Origin: Ampelomyces quisqualis
Lineage: Eukaryota; Ascomycota; Dothideomycetes; Pleosporales; Phaeosphaeriaceae
Direction of reading: 5' to 3'
Assembly: GCA_018398575.1 (NCBI GenBank)
Contig: JAGTXZ010000005.1
Location: 1,612,001-1,676,000, forward strand
Length of the DNA stretch: 64,000 nt
The notes beneath the pieces are model-generated. The model did no database searches, was not told the origin of the DNA, and saw nothing but the letters and a program-made list of their open reading frames with translations. Within the stretch, counting starts at the first letter, position 1, and the number at the start of each line of letters is the position of its first letter. Positions 44,563-54,377 of the stretch are shown here, in pieces. The translations under genes and the position numbers were made by a program.

Positions 44563-45429
44563 TGACATGTGTATAGCGGAATTCCTTTTCTTTCTAGACG
44601 TTCATGTAGACACAGCGACTACCTTTTTTTTCTAGACCTTCATATAGACACAACGACTACCATACTAGCATCAGGATGCTGTTTTATTAATCCACACTCC
44701 ATCATGCTTTCTTGGTCGGTCCTGTTTAGTCGAGCTCAGCGACTCGTTACTGCTTCTACTTGGAGTCCTTTTAGTCCAATGTCGTCGGTTCATCTACATC
44801 TCGATGAGATATTATCAAAGTCCTCTTCATAAACCTACACATGCTTAAAGACTCTATGCACAAAGTTTTCTATAGTAACCATTGCCGCAAGTTACCCTAC
44901 CACTAATACCACCAAAGCCGTCGACAGGCCTAGCAAAGATTCGTGGTCGCAATCACAATCTGGCACTGCCTGTCGACCCTCACAAGATGAAGCAACGTCA
45001 ACTGAAGAAAGATAGTCGCGCGCAAAACGTAAAATGCGTTTTAAATGTTCTAGGAGCTAACTTTTTACTCTGGAAATCGACTATGGCTGGCCTTGATCGA
45101 TCGTGAATTGTCGCAAGATCTGAGGAGGCTAACAGTTCGCAAACAACCTTTGTCTCCAGGGGAAATTTAGGGAGTATAGCAACGACTAACATGTATGCAC
45201 AACTAATCTAGACATATACACACTTTGACAATGTCTAGTACTTTCTTTCTTCCTAGATCTACGTTTAACCCGCCTTAACTGTCAATCCCTGTTCCCCTTC
45301 TATTTGCTGTCCCAAAATATATCATGCGCTTTAAACAAATGGAAGAATATTAGCTCGCCTGCTCCAGCATCTAACTGTTGTTATCCTTCAACGCCAGATT
45401 TCCACTCTTTCAAAGCGAAAACCGAATCT
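44563..45429. other. Intergenic, moderately AT-rich
   Basis: About 870 bp with no gene-like frame. It contains the duplicated 3' flank listed separately and an AT-richer stretch from about 44,800. Confidence 0.6.
44593..44661. repeat. Imperfect tandem duplication after the ABC transporter
   Basis: Two 31-bp copies (44593-44623 and 44631-44661) begin TCTAGAC and end CGACTACC. They differ at three positions: two G-to-A and one G-to-C. A T-run separates them. Confidence 0.85.
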
Positions 45430-46373
45430 CTAAAGGGGCTGCCATGTGTCCTGGGGTCCTGACCTTGGACCGTGGTGGTGGTGATGATACCTCGCGCTAC
45501 CCGAATTTCCGCGCTCGGAATGACGATAATGATGACTATTGCCTGATAATATTTGTTGATTCTCCGAGTGATCATTGCGAGCATTCCCCTGCTCATAATG
45601 TTGCCGTGTCTCATCACGTCCAGTTGAGACATCCTTTCGTTGATTGTATGAGTAAGTGATTTTGGGTTCTGCCGGTACCTGCCCTAGCATTGCAGTATCG
45701 TGATGGGAGTGTTTATGTCCAGTCGGAGGTGGCAGAATCTCAACAACATGGCCCTGTTCGGTTCCGCCATGCTTGTGCTCGCGATACTCGCGGATCGCAA
45801 TCGCAGATGTGAAGACTATGCTCATCCTACACTCGCTGTTAGTACTTCCGCTTCATGACTTCAAGGGGAGTAGTTGAGCACCCACTGTATGATCATACCA
45901 ACAACTATAACAGCCCAACTCAATCCGCACGTCACCCCGGTGCACTCTTTGATAACTGCGGTGACCACTAAACCCGGCACAGCGGCCCAAAAGATGACGT
46001 CGAGACAACTCAGGACCAGGTTGGCTTTAAAGCTGTGCCAGCGTTTGAAGCTCGGAGTTGTTTCGGTGAGGATCATGTATGCGAGGAAAACGAGGGATTT
46101 GGCACCCTTTGCATGATATGTTAGCGCTACGTACCAGAATGAATTCTGCCCATGGGCCTGAGGTGACAAGAGTACATGGTCTTTAAGACGTACTATAGCT
46201 AATGCCATTGTTGCTGCTCTTGTCGGTCGTGGGTTTTTGATGAAGAGGCGTGGTGCTGTGAGTCCCACGGCGATAATGATCAATACGACTTGGAGAATGT
46301 GGATGGGCATCTTGCGCCGACTGTTGAAGATTGGTTTATTGCAAATTCGGTAAAGTGAGTCGAGTAATGCCAT
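45430..46373 (-). CDS. Four-helix membrane protein with His-rich tail
   Basis: Two exons: 46373-45886 and 45826-45430. The 59-nt GT-AG intron is phase 2 (CA|G), giving 294 residues. Four hydrophobic segments are visible: PIHILQVVLIIIAVGLTAP, SFWYVALTYHAKGAKSLVFL/AYMIL, LVLSCLDVIFWAAVPGLVVT and a fourth that crosses the intron (LSWAVIVVGMIIQ|MSIVFT). The second half is a hydrophilic tail with repeated His runs (HKHGG, HKHSHHD, HHHHHG). The helix layout resembles MARVEL-type fungal proteins, which sit in plasma or vesicle membranes, but no signature residue fixes the family. The His clusters could bind metals; this is inference. The start at 46373 is the first ATG; an internal one lies at MPIHIL. 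Confidence 0.72.
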
Positions 46374-47423
46374 ATTAGTCTGATTTGAGGTTTCTTGGTG
46401 TTATTAGGGAAATTGGACACCGTGTATTCCTCGTCACTGTCACTGGCGTGCTGTGCTGATCGTGGTGCAGGAGACATCTGTAAATTATATATACTCTCTG
46501 GTATAACCAACCCCTACACACTCTGAGACGAAGAGTTGTGATGGATTAAGCTTTCGGCTCTATTTTGTACGCGTCGTGGTGGCTGATCCCGTCCAATCAC
46601 GTCCTATACGAAATACGAGTATCTGGATACGAGCTGTTTTACTGTTAGCGCGAGCATAAATCCACTCAATTTCAACACAACCTTGGACAAGGTCTCACAT
46701 AATGCGAGCAAATGTGTTTTTCGGACAAGCTGCCATGGATGCTTGGTCAAATACAGTTGGATATAATTTCTAGTGCTCTTACTGTCATTGGGCCGGATCA
46801 AATTCATGCCCCCATCCGACAATGAACGTAGGTTGGTAATTCGTCCGCAATGAGGGAATTCAGCTGCGCATCCAAGCTCTGGCCTTGGAGTATGCCCTAT
46901 GAGTGTCCAAGGATGCCAATCCGCTTTGAACTCCATTGGACTTCCGATGCAATCTACATGGAGATCTGGAAGTTGTAAGCACATCGCAACTGTATTGATG
47001 GCGACGTCCTGGATGTTGAGCAAGCGATGAATGGCTCGAACCTTATGAAAGTACCGTAGCGCCAGCGACGCCCTCAGAGCATCGCCAAGAGTACTTGTTC
47101 CAAGTGACCGTAAAAGCAAAGGATACATGGTATTGCTTTGGGAATCTTGAATTGGTCCTGTTGAGGAGCCGCTTCAGTCTGACTTACTCTCGCGATGCTG
47201 CTCACACTGTCTCCCCCCGGATGAGGTGGGGAGGGTGGGTGCGGATGTATAATTTGGATGTATACTTTGGATGCCAATACTGCTGTAGCGCGAGCCTCGA
47301 GGCCTACAGCATCTCCCGCGTCGACAACATAGCCTTTTCAATATACAATAAGATTGAACAAACACATCTCTTCAATAAATCAAGGCACGGCACGCATAAG
47401 GTTCCAACCTACTTCTCTATGGT
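46374..47423. other. Intergenic, no supported gene
   Basis: About 1.05 kb. A 174-codon minus frame at 46,604-47,128 lacks recognisable motifs and splice support. No annotation is warranted. Confidence 0.5.
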
Positions 47424-47544
47424 CACTGCGGTACAAATGCGGTGTTAAATACCCCGCGTAGAATCAGGAAAAATACACCGCAGAGTTCCCTAGAAGCACT
47501 GCATTTTTTTGTATATTTTCATATTATAAGAAAATTTACACAGG
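47424..47544. mobile_element. Truncated left end of the CACTA-like MITE family
   Basis: About 120 bp match the left end of the complete element at 61,893: CACTGCGGTACAAA, TGTTAAATACCCCGCGTAGA, ACACCGCAGA and AAATTTACACAG in the same order. No partner terminal repeat was found to the right, so this is a truncated or solo end. It lies 190 bp before the RING-like gene. Confidence 0.75.
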
Positions 47545-47731
47545 TACATCAGCGCAGTACCTATATGAACTAAGATAAGTTCTTTACCTTTAGTCCTCCT
47601 ACTTCTCCTTCTGCTCTGCTATCTTCTGGGCGTATCAGCATAAACAATAAAACAATCATTTTCGCCATTTAGCCGTCGCCGTTCTGCAAATTGTCTCTCC
47701 AACACTTTTTTGCAAATAAGACACCATTAAT

Positions 47732-48756
47732 ATGACCAAGGTAGGTTAATCTATATTCCACAGTGTTAAGTACTAAATTTATAGCTGCCGCATGCCACGA
47801 TGGCAACCTCTACGCCTGATCCCAATGTAACACACTTTTCGCATCTGGCGAATTTCCCTTGCCCAAGAACATCCACAACCTATCGATGCTCCATTTGCCT
47901 GGAAACTTACGACACCAACCACAGACCGGTGCGTGTTCTTATCAAGAGATGTATGTACCGCTTCGGAGACAGGCTTATTTGTACAGCTGGCTGTACGGCG
48001 GCAGTCCGATGAGCAACTGCAGTCCGATCTGTAGGAAGCTGTGGTATACCCGCGAAAACGACACTCGGCAAGCCGGAAACAATAGAACTTCATCTTCCTT
48101 GCGTGATCATGTTCTCAAGATGCGCCATCGTCTAGCCCGTAGACTCCTTGGACAGCAGGATGATTATGCTCCTATCGATGGATCTGAGCGTTTTGAACCC
48201 GAAGGAGGTTACTTGACCGTATTGAATTATGAATTGCCTCGAGGTAACGGGGCTTCAGGATTACGGCCTGCCGCCAGATACTCGTGATCGACTAGAGGGT
48301 CTGGAAGTACGACTCCGAGCACTTCGGCATAGAATTTATGTCCAGCCGCATGACTCAACAAGTGGATTTTCGCCTCGGAAGGAGGAAACCGACAGAACTG
48401 AGATATTAAACAGCATCGCTGAGGCAGATACTATGCGATCCTTGAGACAGAAGAACAATTGGTGCGACAAGACGACGGCTATAGACTCTACGGAAGCCTT
48501 ACTCGAGCATTACGAGAAAATTTTGGAAGTCTACGAGCAGGACGTTCACTCTGCATATCGAACACAGAATACGCTTTCATGTCCACATCCAGCGGCTGCT
48601 GTCGCCACCTCACCTTCAAATTTCTCCGGTTCCACTTGCGCGACTATACTGGTCGTCGAACTCACCGACGAGCGCCCTTTGTCAAACAACATGTCAGATT
48701 GGACTGGGCGCAGAGAGATGTCTGAAGAGTTGTGCAGCGCAAGTAGAACAGCATGA
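47732..48756 (+). CDS. RING-like protein, possibly degenerate
   Basis: Best model has four exons: 47732-47740, 47785-47928, 47973-48243 and 48296-48756. Its short introns are 44 nt (GTAGGT..TATAG, branch TACTAA), 44 nt (GTGCGT..ACAG) and 52 nt (GTAACG..CTAG). It gives 294 residues without stops. The first half is RING-like: YRCSICLETYDTNHRP, then YLYSWLYGGSPMSNCSPICR. The central C-x-H...C part of a RING is missing from the spliced product. The sequence of intron 2, read in frame, would give VRVLIKRCMYRFGDR, which looks like that missing part with His replaced by Tyr. The gene is therefore either intact but divergent or a decaying RING gene with a frameshift. The remainder is helical and unrecognised. 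Confidence 0.45.
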
Positions 48757-49100
48757 GACCAGACGTCAGGGGCAGATCAGGATCAACTGAACACACTAAT
48801 GTCAGGTTTGGAATCTGGACTTGATTGAGCTTCTTGCGCCGGTGGATTAAGCACTTCAAATCTCGAGTAATTATAGACTAGATGAGCTCAAGGCTTTGGA
48901 AACATGGAGACGGTATGTGCCTCGATAACATGCTGCTGCGGACGTGAGATTTACACATAGGACGCAACTTTCTTGGAGGAGGTGAACATTGCGTTGGACC
49001 GCAGGATTGGCACATGCCTTGAAATAGAGCTCATGACGATGAAACAGCTTGATTTTGCAACCTCGGCAGTGTGTTGGATAAGCTGAAGAGGACGAACTAT
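48757..49100. other. Short intergenic gap
   Basis: About 340 bp between converging genes. Nothing distinctive was seen. Confidence 0.55.
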
Positions 49101-50843
49101 CTAAGATAATGTGAAACCAGAATATTCATCCGCAGCAACATCATGGATAGTCTTGTAATACGTCGGCACGCCACCAAGATAAATCAGCGGTTCTCGTGGT
49201 TTGCCAGGGATATTGGTACCCATATACCACTGCACAAAAATTAGCCTTGTAGATTCCAAACCTAGGTAAGAGATCACTAACCGAATCCACTTCCGACAAC
49301 AGCGACGCATTCGCAAATTTCCAAATGTCTTCCTTCCACATCCTCTCACTGTCCTTCTGCGCATCAATCTTGCGAAGACCTTTCTCCCGCATGTACCCCA
49401 TAGCCTGTATGATCCAATCACCTTGCAACTCCGCGCACGTCGGACCATTGCACAGCGCCGTAGGCGCTTGCGGGCCATATGTGAAGAACATGTTTGGATA
49501 GCCAGAGACAGCCAGGCCGAGGTATGTTTTCGCGCCGTCGTTCCAGTATTCGCTCAGACTTTCGCCAGATACACCTTTGATGTCGATTTGTCGGATACCG
49601 CCTGTTATAGCATCGTAGCCTGTTGCTGCGACGATGACATCGAATTTGAACTCTTGCTCGGTAGTCTTGATGCCTTGCTCGGTGATTTCTTGGATAGGTG
49701 TACCAGTTTTCCCGACGTCGATAAGTGAGACATTTGGCTTGTTGAAGATCTCAAAGTACTCTAGTTCGAGTGAGATGCGCTTGCAGCCGAACGCATGGCG
49801 TTGCTGCATTGGTGCAAGAATATCCGCGACCTTAGGATCGTTGATCCTCGCGCGGGTCTTGTCGCGCCAGAAATCGTATGCTTCTTTGTTAGCTTCTTTT
49901 GAGAATAGCATATCGTGGTACGTGGCGAGCCAGAATTCGAAATCACCCTTTGACCAGAGCTCCTCGTACTGTTTGTTGCGCTGCTCTGGCGTGTCGTCAA
50001 AGGTTGCGCGAGAAAGGAAGTTGAAGCTGAAGCCTGCGAAGCTTTTCATGCGGTCTGCAAACAGGTCGGAATATTCTGACTTTGGAATCGCTTGCTTTGG
50101 ACGGTCGTAGTTGACTTGCCCCATTGGCAAAGATGTGTTTCGGGTACGTTGGAAGATGGTGAGGTGGCCGGCTACTTTGCTCAGCTCTTCAGCAAGCTGT
50201 ACGCCTGTGGAGCCTGTGCCGATGATTGCCACTCTCTTCCCTTCTAGTTCGAGATTTTCATGAGGCCAATACGAGGGATGAAGAAACCTCCCTAGGTGAT
50301 TTAGTACGAACTACGGCCAGGGCATTTCGACGAACCTCTGAATGATTCAATCCCTTTCCAATCTGGTACATATCTCCTCGCCGCAAACCCAGTATTGAGC
50401 AGCAGAAACCTCACTTTGTAGGTTTTGCCAGCCTTAGTCTTCACCATCCACTTCGCCTCGTGCTCATCCCACCTTGCCTCGGACACGAAGGTATTGAATT
50501 CAGTGTCCTTCCGCAGGTCCCACTTCTCAGCTACATGCGCAAAGTACGCACGTATCTCCGCACCACCAGGGAATCTCTGCATCCAAGTCCAGTCTTTCCA
50601 CAGCGCTGGGTCAGATAGTTCATAGAAAGGAATGTAGCTGTCTACGCGAGCTCCAGGGTAGCGATTCCAGTACCATACTCCACCATAATCAGCTCCATGC
50701 TCAACAAGCTTGACCTTGAAGCCTGAGTCGCGGAGCTTCTTGAGCTGGTAGACACCGCCGAAGCCGGCTCCGACAATGAGCGCGTCGAGCTCTTGTACGG
50801 GTGGGTTCGCGGCGCCGTTGATGTTTTGGCCTGATGGATTCAT
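49101..50843 (-). CDS. Baeyer-Villiger-type flavin monooxygenase
   Basis: Three exons: 50843-50336, 50291-49282 and 49229-49101. Introns of 44 and 52 nt are GT-AG. The product is 548 residues. The FAD-binding motif is GAGFGG in LDALIVGAGFGG, and the NADPH-binding motif is GTGSTG in VAIIGTGSTG. Splicing of intron 1 restores FRGRFLHPSYW (residues 168-178), which fits the Baeyer-Villiger fingerprint F-x-G-x-x-x-H-x-x-x-W exactly. YGGVWYWNRYPGARVDS and the ATGYD motif (DVIVAATGYD) are also family hallmarks. Such enzymes insert oxygen next to a ketone, giving esters or lactones, in catabolism or secondary metabolism. No backbone synthase lies nearby, so the substrate is unknown. Confidence 0.94.
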
Positions 50844-52838
50844 CTATCTAACCCATGCGGTAGAAATGGCTGTGTAGAGGATTTCAACGGTTCACTCAAT
50901 AATGCACCAGTAGCGACGCAAACTGAAATGTAATAAGGCTGAAAGTAAGTCAGGAGGTGAGAGATACCACTAGTCTACTTATAGCAGGTGGGCTACATAT
51001 GCATGTCCAATTAAGCGGCAGCTGTCTCATACAAATATTGCGGGTCGGATGTGAGGATTTCCGTACATCTTAACTGTCGACTGATCGCTCCCAAGTCACA
51101 AGGTTAGTCTCTGTGAAGTATTTGATAGTTTACTGGATACGACGGTTTCACGACGGCTGGCAGGAATCAGCACTTATGCATCCATGTCTGGGATTGACAG
51201 CTACGTGACAGCTTGGAGTGGCAAGATACGAATAACAAATCGGGCGAGGAACGCGTACTTACGGGTAAATCCTAAACTCCGCACGCCTGCGTACCCGGCA
51301 CTAGATGCACTTGATATAGGGTACACAATTTCTATCGGATGCATTGCATATAATTTTAATGCTCTGATAAACTAGTCTTCTTTGATAGATTGATCGATCT
51401 CTGCTACTACACTCGGCAGAGGCTTCGTCTATATAGCTATTTCTTCTAACTAAATTACAGCGTTTCCAAGCTGTATCTAGTACTTCGAGCTACTGCTACT
51501 AACTACTACTTAAGTAAGCAGTAAGTAGTTAGGTGTAAATAGGTAGGTTCTATAGTAGTAGTAACAAGTTGGGAGCTGTAACTATAGCTAAGTAGCTTAG
51601 AAGTTTAGGCGTTTTACTAGTCTACTCTAAGGTCTGTCCTAGTCCTAAAACTTTAGCGTTTTCTCTTAGATTTTTTGGAACAGTTGGGGGGAAAGAAAAC
51701 GTTTGCATTCGTAGTGGTGATAAATCTACACCCATCTTCCAATGGATTCATGTCCATGCACTCTCCCTAGAGAAGCATGTGCTATGTACTTTCATGGGCC
51801 ATTGCATCCCGTACGATGCGTCAGACCATCTGCATAACGCCTTGCGTCGGAGAATTGACTCCACTCAGCCTCCACTCTTGTTACCACCTCGTCCCCTGAC
51901 CTTCTCTTTCTTGCCCTTGGATTCATCGCGACTTTTTCTGCTGCCGTTATGTGCATCATATCCCTCACGTAAAGTCGTTGAGCCGATTCTGTCTGGGTTG
52001 TTCGCGCAGCTCTGCCCCGTAAGTGTGTCAGCATCAACAATATTCACTGTGATGACATTGTGTGTACGCACGATCGTTCCTGTGCCCAGTGACCAGGCAA
52101 CTTGACGTAGCCTTGCTAATGGCTCCCGTCAATATGCCTGGCTGACTGCTGCGACGACGAGTTCGAGCTATGCAACAATGAAGGTGCGTATTGTGTAGTA
52201 GCGACTGTGAAATGGGTGTGGTCTCCGCGGGCCAGAATGTTGGTCCAGTTGGTGTTCATCTTGGTCTTTCGCCTATCCATTATGGAAGAGCCTGGCGTGT
52301 CCTGGCACGCGAAATCTGTGATGTCGGTGGTGGAGGGTGGACGCTGCAGAATGTAAGTCAGAGGTGAGCCAATATTATGGCTGTAGAAGTAGTGCTGTGT
52401 GTGAGGAGATTCTTCGGCTTTCTTGGCCTGCCGTGTTTGCGACAATCCATAAATGTCCGTAGACCGCGAGCTGGTCATTCTTTTCGTCACCATGAGACAC
52501 AGGAGGAAAATTTCGAGATGCATACTGTGGAACTTTCGTTTCCACCGCCAATCTTAACCTTCTCTATGAGGCTGTTCCGCTTTGTGTGCTGAGACATGAT
52601 TGTTGGCTTTTCGTGAAGGAACAAAATTGCTTGAAACAAGAAGAATTTCGGAAGAAAATGTTGCACTATGTTCGGTGCGAATGGTCCGCTGAGTAAGTCA
52701 TGTTTTGGTACGGTGTCAGAATCCATTATGACAGAGTTGTTCGGTACCAAAGAATGCTCGCAACCGACCTGGAAAAGCTTGACAAGCATCGCCTGGAGAT
52801 CATTATCTTAAATTGAGAGTAAGCCTTTGGCATACTCT
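50844..52838. other. Two-kilobase gene-poor region with an AT-rich core
   Basis: No supported gene. The first 300 bp are the monooxygenase promoter. From about 51,340 to 51,680 the sequence is AT-rich and rich in CTA/TAG words (for example TACTACTTAAGTAAGCAGTA), unlike flanking DNA. It may be a decayed repeat. Confidence 0.55.
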
Positions 52839-54218
52839 TCAGGCCTCGATCTCGATGAAGGGATACCGGGTGGCCACCAAGTCCAAAGAAGTACCCGAAG
52901 CACCTTCGGAGAAACGGTGATCCTGCGCCACCAAGTCTGCTCTCCAGCTCCCAGCTAATCCTTGGGTTCCCAAATGCAACCTTGGATGCTTATCGCCTCC
53001 AAAAAGTACTAACCTATCGACCTGGGTGTGTAATCTTGCCAACTTCATCACCTGTAAAGCTGGCAACACGTCTTCAGAAGTAGCGAGATGACGAAGCAGG
53101 GTCCCCCAGTCGCTACGATCATCACGAAGCACTATCTCGCGCAGATCCAGACTTTTTAATGTATCGAATGACGGTTCGAGGAGTCTTGCCAGATCCTCTG
53201 CCTTGTTCAGTCGGAAGTGCGCTAGCTGGCATGTTTCAAGGTTGGTAAAGGTGCGCTCACTCGCCAAATCACCTATCAGATTGTCATCCAGGCTGCTGTA
53301 ACAACTTAAGCTTAGGTGTTTGATTTGTCGTGCTTTCATGAGGAATCGCACCACGAAAGGCGTTCTCGTGCTCTTGAGCTCGAAGCCAGTACTCGGATGT
53401 CGCCAATCTCTTAGGTTGAGTTCTAGTCTTGCAAGTGACTCAAAGGCGTCATTGAATCTCGTGAGGTACGGTGCGAGACTCTCCAGACGACCAATGCTGA
53501 TTGCACCATAGTTATAGATGGGGTCGATCAAGATTGCCTTTACTTGCACGCCAGACGCAGCAATAGCAGCCATAGTGCTTACAAAGGGTCGGCTCATCTC
53601 ATGCTGGCTGCTTTCGCAGTATCGGTGCTGGAAGATGACATGCTTCTGATCCATGCCCTCGTAGCGAAAGCTCACACTCTCAAGGCGCTGTATAGATTCG
53701 AATACAGCCTGCAGACAATTCTGGTCAAAGCGTGTCTCATTGAAGAATGTGGTACGATCATGAGCTTCCTTCTGATATTCAGTATATTGCGTTTGGAGCC
53801 TAAGCTCATGATTTTGGTCGTTCGAATCGCACGGTATACCAGCAGGCCAAGAGATGCGCTTGCGGAGCTGCCACAAGGACATGGAGCATCGTGGAGTGGC
53901 GTTGATGCTGAGATGCTGGAGTGCGCGGCCGAAGAATGGATGCGCTGAGATGTCGACAAGCTGATTCAGGTCATGTTTCGTCCATGAGAGTGATCGGGTC
54001 CGGAACACGCGGTCTCGGAACACGTGCAGCGATTTCTGGTTCAGCGGTGAGCACGCTAGACGGAGTGAGCAGGTTGTTGAGACATCGAGATTGTTCACAA
54101 TCAAGTCAATTAGCTCTGTGGGAACAGACACGAGTGGCATCATTGTGTGAAGCTGTGAGGGATAATTGTCCAGGACGAGGTTCATGGCGCGGAGAGGATG
54201 TGGTAAAGGTAAGTGCAT
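52839..54218 (-). CDS. F-box-like protein
   Basis: A single exon of 459 residues from the ATG at 54218 (MHLPLPHPLRAMNLVL). The frame stays open further only through a TTG. An F-box-like segment starts about residue 28: PLVSVPTELIDLIVNNLDVS, followed by CSLRLACSPLNQ and an Arg-rich helix. The rest has irregular leucine-rich segments (LESVSFRYEG, IKHLSLSCYSSLDDNL, TLKSLDLREIVL), as in the many fungal F-box/LRR-like proteins. F-box proteins recruit substrates to the Skp1-cullin ubiquitin ligase; the target is unknown. It lies 159 bp downstream of the WKF gene on the same strand. Confidence 0.78.
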   Translation of the reverse strand: MHLPLPHPLRAMNLVLDNYPSQLHTMMPLVSVPTELIDLIVNNLDVSTTCSLRLACSPLNQKSLHVFRDRVFRTRSLSWTKHDLNQLVDISAHPFFGRALQHLSINATPRCSMSLWQLRKRISWPAGIPCDSNDQNHELRLQTQYTEYQKEAHDRTTFFNETRFDQNCLQAVFESIQRLESVSFRYEGMDQKHVIFQHRYCESSQHEMSRPFVSTMAAIAASGVQVKAILIDPIYNYGAISIGRLESLAPYLTRFNDAFESLARLELNLRDWRHPSTGFELKSTRTPFVVRFLMKARQIKHLSLSCYSSLDDNLIGDLASERTFTNLETCQLAHFRLNKAEDLARLLEPSFDTLKSLDLREIVLRDDRSDWGTLLRHLATSEDVLPALQVMKLARLHTQVDRLVLFGGDKHPRLHLGTQGLAGSWRADLVAQDHRFSEGASGTSLDLVATRYPFIEIEA

Positions 54219-54377
54219 TCGAGGCAGCTGCCCCGCTTGGGCCAAGGCTAGCTAGATTGGGGATAATACATGCGTTTGCACGTCTCCACCAGTTCAGATT
54301 AGTGTCAACCTTTAAGACATGAAGGACAAAATGCAAATATACGGTTACAGTATCCAAATGTCCTCGACCGGACAGAT

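Noticed and set aside
46604..47128. A 174-codon minus frame
   Set aside because: No recognisable motif, biased composition or neighbouring splice sites. Treated as chance or an unrecognisable remnant.
47732..48756. Simple frameshift pseudogene as the only explanation for the RING-like gene
   Set aside because: Three short introns with correct phases give a stop-free 294-residue product, so a pseudogene call is not forced; it is kept as an alternative.
40484..50843. Secondary-metabolite gene cluster (ABC exporter plus monooxygenase)
   Set aside because: No backbone synthase, transferase or pathway regulator lies in the window, and the genes between are unrelated. Two such genes do not make a cluster.
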